This document shows, in pieces, positions 55,541-64,000 of a DNA stretch of 64,000 bases. The number at the start of each line of letters is the position of its first letter. Position 1 is the first letter of the stretch. The notes beneath the pieces are model-generated. The model ran no database searches. It saw nothing but the letters and a program-made list of their open reading frames with translations, and was not told the DNA's origin. Source of the stretch: Maratus speciosus (lineage: Eukaryota > Arthropoda > Arachnida > Araneae > Salticidae); the NCBI GenBank assembly GCA_963932465.1, contig OZ010791.1, positions 152,379,915-152,443,914 on the forward strand. The letters run 5' to 3'. The position numbers were made by a program, and so were the translations under genes.

Positions 55541-56713
55541 TTTTAATCTCGTTCCTCAATAGAAAAATATAACGTCTTAATTTTTTCGTTCCTTCATACT
55601 TTCTTTATATGACACAAAATAATTTCTACATTTTCTTTTAAAAAGTATTATATATTATGGCTTTGTTATGTCCAGTTTACAATGTAAGCCATTGTAAAAT
55701 TCTATCTTAAAGTGTTAAGGGAAAAAAAGAGCAGTAAAGCTTATTTTGAAACTGTCAATCAACTTTTACATGTTGAACGAAAAGAAATGTAAAATTAGCA
55801 TTCAAATTCTTCTTTCATAATCTGAAAATGCTGCTCGATTGTAAAACGTATGGGCTTTTATTACAGTACATGGGAAGATTGTAAAAATTATGTCAATTTG
55901 ACGTAATTAAAATCCAGTTATTATGAATGGAAATGAATATTTCCTGTTAACGATAACATTATTTTCAACAGCTAAAATTTTCCGATTCGGGCTCAACAAT
56001 TCAGAACAACCATTGAAAGATAAACTGACTAATTTATAGATATTCAGTTATTTACAGCTTCATTACAAAAGAACATTTTCTGTTTTTGGTTTAGTTTATA
56101 TTAAACTGTACAACATATTAGGGAATGAAAAAGAAGACAAGCTTACATTTATGTTAAATTTTTTCAATAATTAAAAAAAAAAAGCTATTTTGTACTTAAA
56201 ATTTTGTTTTAGGAAACATAAAAATTTCTTGATACTGAATCCTATAGTTTTGTGCATAAAGCAAATTGTTTCTGTTTTCAATTAGTTGATCTTCAATTTT
56301 GTTCTAAGTGAAAATGAAAAGAAAGGAAAAATGCATTTTTAAAATATTGTTTTATTAAGTTTTCATGTTAAGTGCTACATGTTTTAGTTTCTATTTTGAA
56401 AATATCGGTTATATATCAAAATATCAAATATTTTTGATATTTTCGGAAATAGAATATTTACGAATCCTAGCTGTATTATTGATGTGTACATCAGAGTGAT
56501 ATTTTCTATGCTGATCAGTGTGTATGTAGTAGTATTTTCCCAAATACAAATTTATACCATGGTTAGTGTGCGCTTTTCGATCATACTGGACATTAGCTTC
56601 CGGTTTGTTTCCATGTTTAAAAAATAATTATTTCTTGGGGTTATTTAATAGGTAACTTTTAAAAGGCTTTTTACTATTTTCGAATGGTACCCTCCATAAT
56701 AGTAAGTATGAAA
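55541..56713. other. Non-coding stretch
   Basis: AT-rich with no TE terminus. Nothing supported. Confidence 0.4.
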
Positions 56714-56715
56714 TA

Positions 56716-57379
56716 CAGTAAACATCTCTAATCCGGCATCCTATGGTCCGGCATGCTGGATAATCCGGCACGACTTTCGGAAATACAACTGAATCGAGAA
56801 AAAAATATAAAAGTAAGTAGAAACAGATTTGGATGAGCCGACAGAGAAAATTTTGACAGATGAGACCATCATTGAGTGTTATTAACCCAACAGATCCAAA
56901 GACGTTGATTCTGATGAAGGTGGTGTGGACGAGTCAAACAACATCTGTTGGAATCAAACAGCTGGTGCCTTGAATACATTTATTAAGTTTTCTGATCGCA
57001 GCCTTTCGTTCAACGATGCGGAAACTATGAAACTCCACATCATACAAAACGATTTCCTAAAAAAAAGAAGAGAGAAGACTACTACAAAACTAACTGATAT
57101 TCGAGATATGTTTAAGATGGCCTCTACGAGTAGGCCTACTATGTAGGGCTACAGTGCACGTTTTTATTTTATAATCATGTACACACGTTGTACTTCACAT
57201 TATTGAGTATTTTTTTTATTATTCAAGTAGTTTAAAAAATAAAAAACATGTTTTACTGTCATTTTTTGATTAATTCTAATTTCTGCACATTTTTCTCGAC
57301 ATTCATCCTGTAATACGGAAAATTTCGTAATCCGGCATGCTTCAAGTCCCGAACGTGCCGGATTAGAGGATGTTTACTG
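56716..57379 (+). mobile_element. Tigger/pogo MITE-like element with transposase tail
   Basis: TA|CAGTAAACATCTCTAATCCG at the left and CGGATTAGAGGATGTTTACTG|TA at the right. Subterminal TAATCCGGCA and CCGGCATGCT strings repeat on both sides. CAGTAAAC...TAATCCGGCA is the classic Tigger/pogo terminus. At 664 bp it is a deletion derivative that retains the 3' end of the gene. Confidence 0.93.
56925..57146 (+). pseudogene. Tigger/pogo transposase C-terminal fragment
   Basis: The frame reads ALNTFIKFSDRSLSFNDAET, then HIIQNDFLKKRREK and TDIRDMF. The pattern L..F..F.E......E...L......F..KR....K...I..FF is usual for the end of Tigger transposases, after the DDE core. The DDE core and the DNA-binding CENPB-like domain are absent, so the fragment is inactive. 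An in-frame stop lies just upstream, near 56883. Confidence 0.75.
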
Positions 57380-57649
57380 TACTTAAATTGATATCGGAAT
57401 TTCTATTGTTCTTACTACATTCTAATGGACAAATCTGATGGATAAATCTGATGTTTTATATTTTTCATAGTTGGGTGTGTCGGAGAACCATTGTAGGTCT
57501 CTCATAGATTTAGCATTTTCATTTAAAAAGATTTGAGATCCATTGTTCTAGAGGCGGTGCAATTAAAAATTCCATTTTAAGTCGGCAATTTACAAATCCT
57601 CGTTCGCTGTCTTTACCTTCGAAAGGAAACTTAATAATAGATAAGAAAG

Positions 57650-57927
57650 GTGTATACGTTAAAAACACAAACTTGTTCAGTGGTATACTTAAAGAGGAAT
57701 TTTTATATGAACTTGTACAAATAAAATTAATAATAAAGCATAATATCGACGTTTCGAAATTCTTCTGCAGTCGTCTTTAAGATAAATATAATACACATCC
57801 TATTTGCAGAAGCAGTTCGAAATGTCGATATTATGCTTTATCATTAATTTTATTTGTACAAGTTCATATAAAAGTTCATCTTTATGTATATCATTGAGCG
57901 AGTTTGTGTGTTTTTAACGTATACATC
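57650..57927. mobile_element. Hairpin MITE (~120-bp arms)
   Basis: GTATACGTTAAAAACACAAAC, then TATATGAACTTGTACAAATA, AAATTAAT.ATAAAGCATAA and TATCGACGTTTCGAA, at the left are all inverted at the right (57800-57927). A loop of about 35 nt separates the arms. Nothing coding is seen. Confidence 0.9.
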
Positions 57928-58366
57928 TTATTTGTTATATTTTATAGTACAGTTGTCCTACATATGTTAAGGAAACTGAATAGTTGTTTCCACCGTATCT
58001 TTTATGCTTTTGTTGGAAATGATCTTAGAATTCATTATGTGCTATTTGCAAAAGAGCTGTGTAGAACTTGATAGGAATTTTATTGAAATTTCGATGAGAC
58101 ATAATTCAGATTATCTTTTACTTATGTAATTTTTAGTATAATTCTTCGTGATACTTCTAAAATATAATAAATGATGCATCATTTTATGCGCTCTGGTAAC
58201 CTTAAATAAATACAAATTTCTTTCTTAAAACATCATAATTGTAAAGGATGCAAGTTTCAAAGAGATAAATTTCTTTCCTTCTGATGTAAACCTACGTATC
58301 TCAGGAGCAGCCTACCAGGCAAACACAGGTATAACTTGCCATTAAAAAAATAATAATAAAAATATG
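57928..58366. other. Non-coding stretch
   Basis: No feature recognised. Confidence 0.4.
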
Positions 58367-59419
58367 TATATGGGGCATTCTCACAATCTTTTGACTTTTG
58401 GGGGGAAAATCTGACAAAACTAAACTTGCTAAAATAAGATTTTAATCTGATAGACGAATGCCTTAATGATTCAAAATAAAGAAAAAATGCTCAGCAGCGA
58501 AAATTTTTTTATCTAACTTTAGGTTTAAGTTAAACTTATGAGTTTAATTTTCCTTACCGTTTTACCCCTATAACTTTTTATTTTCTTCTAAATTTTTATT
58601 TATAATGAATTTGCATAGTACCCACAGGACATTCAAATAAGAAATAATAACAATGTAGTACTTTTAATACAGAATTTTTGTATAACATTGTCTTAAAGGG
58701 GTGTTAAAGAAGGGAGACGGTAAGGTAAAAAAAGAGGATGGTATTGGCAAAAAGGGACGGTAAGGATGGAACGGAAAGGAAAATTACCACCTGTTTTTAG
58801 GAAAATCATGTTAAGATTAAGTGATAGCCGCAATGTTCATTGATTTTTAAAAACAGTTCTTAACATTGGATTAATTTTTTTTTTTTTTTTTTAAATTTAC
58901 TTCGAAAAGTGCAGGAGTAAACCTTTGGGACGGTGAGACTACCAATAAAGCCACGATGCTTGAAATTGATATTTAAATGCTGATTTAAATTCTACAGTAA
59001 ATTTCCTGCCAAAGAATTTTAGACATTCTTTCTCTAGCATATTTCTGCGTGAGAAAAAACTTGAAAAAAATTCTGTGGCTGCATCTGAAATGATTTTCTG
59101 TATAATTTTAGAAGAGGGTTGGTAAGGAATCTAAAACTCAGGGACAGAGTTTAAAAAATAATAACCCTAAAAATGTGTGCAGGTTAATTTTTAGCTACAT
59201 ATGTATATAAAACAATAGTTCCAGTTTCAGAAAAAAATAACGTCGAATTATTTTTATTGAAACAATTTTATACAGACAGCTCCAAACTTAAAAATCAGCA
59301 TCAGGGACACGGGACGGTATAGGAGTTTTCCAGGAGTTTGGACCCCCAACATCGTCCAAAACGTATTTATCTCGTTAATATTGTTGTGCAATCATGCAAT
59401 GGGATGTTCCCCAGTATAT

Positions 59420-59450
<31 letters not shown>

Positions 59451-59518
59451 AAAGTGTATTAAAATAAAAATTATTATTCAGGGACATGAAAGTCAAAAGA
59501 TTGAGAAATCCCCATATA
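58367..59518. mobile_element. TIR element (TATATGGGG..TTCTCACAATCTTTTGAC)
   Basis: TATATGGGGCATTCTCACAA, then TCTTTTGACTTT, at the left pairs with the inverse of the right end (AAAGTCAAAAGATTGAG, then AAATCCCCATATA) with small gaps. It is 1152 bp. GGGACGGTAAGG-type strings recur inside (58715, 58756, 58930, 59305). There is no transposase, and no target duplication beyond TA. Confidence 0.75.
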
Positions 59519-59677
59519 CTATATAGTATTTTAATTTTGTTACTGTACCACGCTGTTTTTCATCCAAAAGAAGGCTCGCGAATTTCAACCTTAATCGTAC
59601 GATTTGATGTTAAATTTTATGGTGTCACAACTTTAGTAAAAGGAGATTATATAATTCAACAAGATATACATATACAG

Positions 59678-60691
59678 TATAGGTGAAAATTAGCGGTCGC
59701 CACTCGCCACGTGGCGATTAAAAAATCGGCCATCGATCGCCACTTTAGTCGCCACTCGCCAAGTGGCGATTAAAAAATCTGTTAACGATCGCCAACGGAA
59801 ATACAGCATTTTTCATGGAAATATTCATCTCTACTTTGATTACACCTAAGTAGAAAACTGGTTAATTCTTTTTCCTGCTGGATGCAAGCAGATTTCAACG
59901 ATTTAGCTGTATTTTCAATATTTCGACTTTTCGCCATGTGCTTGCTCCTCACTTATTTTTTATAAGAAATTTCTATTTATTTCAAGAATTCTTCAAAATA
60001 TATTCATCAGCTTTGATTCCACATGTATTTCAAACAATTTATTCCTTTTTTTTTTTTTTTTTTTTTATACTGGATGGAAGCCAATTTTAAGGACATTGCA
60101 GTATCTTCAATATTTCGACTCCTGCCACATCCTCACCAGTTAGATTATTTTTCATCAAGAGATACTGTTTAATCCTGCGAAATACACTCACCAGCTTAGA
60201 TTTCAACTGTATGTAATTTGTGTAGTATGTTAATAGCACATGTACTTATTAAATAAAACCCAAATAATATTTTATTGTGTTTTATTTGATTGTTTTTTTT
60301 TTATTATTATTGTATACACTTAGCTGTTGGAATTTTGATTTAGTTATTTTTTATGTAAAGAAAGTAATAGTAATTTGGTTGATAATTGTGTCTATAAATA
60401 TATACAAATAATCCAAAAATATATTCTAAAAAATTAATACGATAACAGATTTTGTGGTTTTAAAGTAATTTTCTTGAATTTTGACTGCTTCCCTATTCTT
60501 ATCATGAATAGTTGGCTGGTATAAAACTCTTATTTATAGAAAAATATGTATATATACAGCGATTATAGTTTATCTAGATGTCAAGAAAGTTTGAAACATT
60601 ATAGTGGCCACTAACTTTAAAAAGTGGCCACTAATGAAACTGAGTCTACCGGCCACTGGCTACTAACTCAATTTCCCAGTTTTCACCTATA
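59678..60691. mobile_element. hAT-like element (TIR TATAGGTGAAAA) with 8-bp TSD
   Basis: TATAGGTGAAAA at the left and TTTTCACCTATA at the right are a perfect 12-bp TIR. The flanks ATATACAG (59670-59677) and ATATACAA (60692-60699) match at 7 of 8. Subterminal boxes differ by side: TCGCCACTCGCCA.GTGGCGA is repeated twice at the left, and AGTGGCCACTAA repeats at the right. Two similar internal blocks (59815-59975 and 59995-60130, with TTTCAATATTTCGACT) suggest an internal duplication. Nothing coding is seen. Confidence 0.85.
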
Positions 60692-60699
60692 ATATACAA

Positions 60700-61350
60700 G
60701 GTGTCTCTTGTTATCGTTGACCAATAGCTAATTCCTAAGCCGTTAGAGGCATAGCTCTAATTGCAAAAATGTTTCAAATGTTGTTTTTCATCGCATGAAA
60801 AGTCACTTACATGAAAAGAGTTATCAGAGGTCTGTCGAGATTTTTCTTACAACGTCCTGTTTCTGTGAAATAGTGAATATTTTGTGTGTGTGTGTGTGTG
60901 TGAAAATTCTAGTCATAATTTTGTGAATTTGAAATTATCTTTATATTCAGGCTCCTGTGTACCTATCCTTTACATAGGTGCTCTGTTACGTATAAAAAAG
61001 CTAAGCTCTTTGGCAAGTTCAATTATTTTGTGACATGTTATATTGTACATTTAAATAATTAAATTAAAGACCCAAACATTTCCTAAATTGATCTTTAGTT
61101 ATTTTTTTTTATAAAAGTTATATTTAAATTTTATTTTAAATTATTTTAAATTCGTTGGGTATCGGAATTGTTAAAATCATGAACCATTTATCGTCCTTGA
61201 GTTCTATAAATTATATTTAGAAAAACTTTCACCATTGTCTAACATGTAAAGCAGTAAAATTCCTATTTTTGTACGACCAAAACTTACCAAGTTGTAATAC
61301 TTTTAATTTTCAGTGTTTTCTGGCTCTAAAAATGTATTTTTCCTTTTTTA
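60700..61350. other. Non-coding stretch
   Basis: It contains a (GT)n run at 60883-60902. No other feature is recognised. Confidence 0.5.
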
Positions 61351-61358
61351 TTGCCAAC

Positions 61359-63212
61359 TAGGATATAAAAAAATCATGATTTTAAAAAAAAAAAATCCTT
61401 TTTTTTATTATTATTTAAATCAGATTTTTATGATTTTCCCCCCAGCGTTCAAATATTGAATAGCTACCAAGAGTTTTAGGTTTCCAAAACAATTAAACCA
61501 CTAATTGCTAACATAATCTATGTTTTTACACTTTAATTAATAAAATTATTATTATTAGTTAGTAATTACAGAAATTATAAAAAACTGCAAATTAGTAGTT
61601 TCATTAAGTAGTATCATACAATAATGTTATATACATTAATATTGTAATAATTATGTAAAACTTTATTAAATACTAGTGACATTTAACATTTATTAAAATT
61701 ATTAACTGCATTTAATATTAAATAGTTAACACTACTTCAAATTAATAATTATTAAACAATTAACTCTCTAATTGGGAACATATTATACATTTTTAAGCTT
61801 TAATTATTAAAATGATAATTAATAATTTTGTATTCATTTTAGAAAGAAAAAGGATCAGGATGCTACTTCCAAAAAACGGCAGTATTTCGTGAGGAAATAT
61901 ATTAGTAATGCGTTTAGTAATGATCAGGTGTCTTTAATTTTTAATAATTTTATGAATCACAAATTGAAAAATACAATTAAATAACAACATATTTTAATTT
62001 TAATATCCTGGTTTGTTTGTTTTTTTTCTAAAGAAATAAAGTCCTATTATTTTTGCGAGATCTTGGACACACGAATCTAGAAATACTGTTGAATGGGGAA
62101 GTTTTTTTTTACAAGAAATCCCTGGCTACAACTACAGGTGAATTTAACTTTTTTACGGCAGGGTGCATTTTATGCAGTAATCCCAGAATTTAAAAAAAAC
62201 TGCAGATAAGTAATTTCATTAGTTAGTAGCAAAAATAACAAAATTAACAGATATTATTTGCAGCTCATCTTGCATTTGTATTTAAAAAATTACTGTTAAT
62301 CACCAAAATCTAGACTTACCCACATGTATGTGTATGCTATCCAAAAAGATTATGAAAATGAGTTAAAACCCAATCATACATACATACAGAATAAATATAA
62401 GGATAGCCAGTTATATCTGAAATCCTCAAAATATTTAAATAATAGCATTATTACCTCTCAGTGGGGATTATTAGCTTTCAATGGTTCACTTTTTTTTTCT
62501 TTTTAAGAAAAGTTCTGCTGCCTTTACAATACCTAATTATTATTATTATTTTTTTAGTATATGTGAGTTACAAAATTAACTATTCAACCTATACCGAAGC
62601 AGCCCTTGTTGTGTTTAACATTTTTATACCAATTAGTTATTTTTTTCTTATGCATTCATTTATAATTTAGTTGTTGAGCAGATGTCACTCTTTCATTCTT
62701 CTTTAACTCGAGATTGCTATTAATTTATTATTACAAAAGTAGAATGAGAAACTAGGACGCTGACTATTTATTCTTTTACTTGCAGAAATTTATTACACTT
62801 GCTACGTTTATTTTATATAAAATAATGCATAAATTGATTTCCTAAAGAAAATTATTACATTGCAAATTATATTCGATTTAAATATCATTTTTAAATGAAA
62901 CTGTTTTATGTTGGATAAATCAATGCTTTTCACTAACTTAACTGTTTTTAATTTTTTACAATACTCAGGAATTAAGCTTGGAAACAATTATTTAAAGCTC
63001 TTTTTTTGTTGTTGTTGTTTATTCATAAGTCAAAAATACCTGTAGAAACTTCCCAACTATGTTCATCTTAGATTTTAATAATTTTTTTGACATTTTAAAC
63101 ATTTAGAATTTTTTTTTATTTTAATCAATGATTTAAAAAAAAAAAATCAGTTGACTAAAATCACGATTTAATCGCTGATTTAAATCAACTGATTAAAATC
63201 GTTGACACCCTA
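61359..63212. mobile_element. hAT-like element with perfect 8-bp TSD
   Basis: TTGCCAAC flanks both sides (61351-61358 and 63213-63220). The ends TAGGATATAAAAAAATCATG and CGTTGACACCCTA are weakly inverted (TAGG.T.T.AA). Near the right end GATTTAAATCAACTGATTAA strings form inverted repeats; near the left are TCATGATTTTA and AAATCAGATTTTTATGATTT. No recognisable transposase remains. An exon-like stretch at 61843-61930 lies inside it. Confidence 0.75.
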
Positions 63213-63220
63213 TTGCCAAC

Positions 63221-64000
63221 ATTTTATAAAATTCAAAGTATGATAATTCAGTAAGATTTAGGCTTATAATGCAATTTTTAGGACTGTATTTGTCAGTACG
63301 TGAAGGAAATTTTTCTAAATATAACTTACACCGTGGTGGACAAAATTGTAGACATTTTTTGAAATTTTCATGTTTTATAACTTTGTGTGATTGAAGAATA
63401 TAATAAATTTCACTTAAATACAAATGTTTATATATCAAATTCAAGGAAATTTAATGTACAATTTAATAAAAAAACACAATTAAAATATCTGCTTTATAAA
63501 CAAAAGCTACGCTTACAAAAAGTAAGATCTATCTTAGATCTCATTGTATTTTAACCCTTAAATGCCGGGTGTTGCTTTTCGGCAACATACCCAATTTAGG
63601 CTCTAAAATACTATCAGAATAATATTGAAGCTATAATGCCTAATGTTGCCAATAAAATACATTCTGAAAACATTATTAAATCGATTTTCAACATGTAGAT
63701 GGCAACACTTGTGCTGTTTAAGAATAAAGATATATTTTTTTTTTTCAATTGTTGCTACTTGTTCTTTTTGTTTTGTTTGGAAGCTTGCAAAATACCGTAT
63801 TTTGTTATGCAGTGAGCAAGTGAAATTTATTTCTTATTATAGTTCCTAAAATTCTTGTGTGTTTAATATTAAACAATTTTATCAAGGAAAATTATTTTTT
63901 TAATTAAAGACCAGTATTACCGATTAGTAACAAACTGTTTTTTAGCGGTAAACCATACTTAAAACAAAATGACTGTTTTAAGTATTTTTCCCATAATTTA
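63221..64000. other. Non-coding stretch with a possible piggyBac-like end
   Basis: TTAACCCTTAAATGCCGGGTGTTGC begins at 63551 in the style of TTAA elements, and GGCAACACTTGTGCTG before TTTAA near 63703-63722 could be a degraded partner end. The pairing is only over GTGTTGC, so the call is weak. No coding is seen. Confidence 0.35.

Noticed and set aside
56652..56701. Possible exon between TTATTTAATAG and ATA|GTAAGT.
   Set aside because: Phase 0 reaches TAA within it and the other phases stop even sooner. The acceptor tract is poor.
61843..61930. Exon-like stretch after TTCATTTTAG, open as KKKDQDATSKKRQYFVRKY, with a CAG|GTGTCT donor.
   Set aside because: It lies inside the hAT-like element bounded by the TTGCCAAC duplication, its donor is weak, and its open frame does not match the phase of the 5304-5570 exon. 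A TE remnant is simpler.
1..64000. Integrated virus, toxin gene or bacterial system.
   Set aside because: No capsid, polymerase other than the LINE RT, integrase of viral type, toxin or operon-like cluster is visible in any frame.

Overview
This window looks like AT-rich nuclear DNA of an arthropod, most likely a spider. The basis is the TE mix (an I/LOA-type LINE with RNase H, Tc1/mariner, hAT, piggyBac and Helitron elements), the many A/T homopolymer and dinucleotide runs, and the scarcity of coding sequence. The species call is inference. No bacterial gene, operon, rRNA, convincing tRNA, CRISPR array or virus is visible.

Layout. 1-4235: a decayed non-LTR retrotransposon on the minus strand (ORF1 zinc-knuckle tail, endonuclease, RT, RNase H, 3' UTR). 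5304-5570: a basic open reading frame ending at a consensus splice donor. With a 39-nt in-phase candidate exon at 19771-19809 it is the best hint of a host gene on the plus strand. 9318-10867: a hAT-like element with a second one nested in it. 11472-14937: foldback elements, a piggyBac-like MITE, a roughly 140-bp tandem array and a 1.4-kb palindrome. 14961-18282: a Tc1 element with long IR/DR termini, split by a hAT element (15415-17150) flanked by a perfect 8-bp target duplication. 18478-24360: MITEs, including two TTAA elements that share one target site. 24397-26140: another Tc1 relic. 26600-34700: mostly non-coding, with MITEs, a duplication and an unrecognised ORF at 32525-32824. 34700-41500: two diverged copies of one repeat, one broken by a Helitron (34980-36448) and the other by a 4.2-kb hAT-like element (37188-41343) that itself holds tandem arrays and nested insertions. 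42733-46564: a TTAA MITE and two Helitron 5' ends. 48850-51960: a cluster of MITEs rich in GCCAA/TTGGC. 52252-57927: a Tc1-like foldback, a 235-bp tandem duplication, a frameshifted unrecognised coding remnant (55119-55534) and a Tigger/pogo MITE. 58367-63212: three large TIR elements.

No set of genes works together here. The value of the window is its insertion record: several insertions can be ordered in time, and three have their uninterrupted counterpart elsewhere in the same window. All element calls come from reading termini, target duplications and protein motifs by eye. No database search was run.
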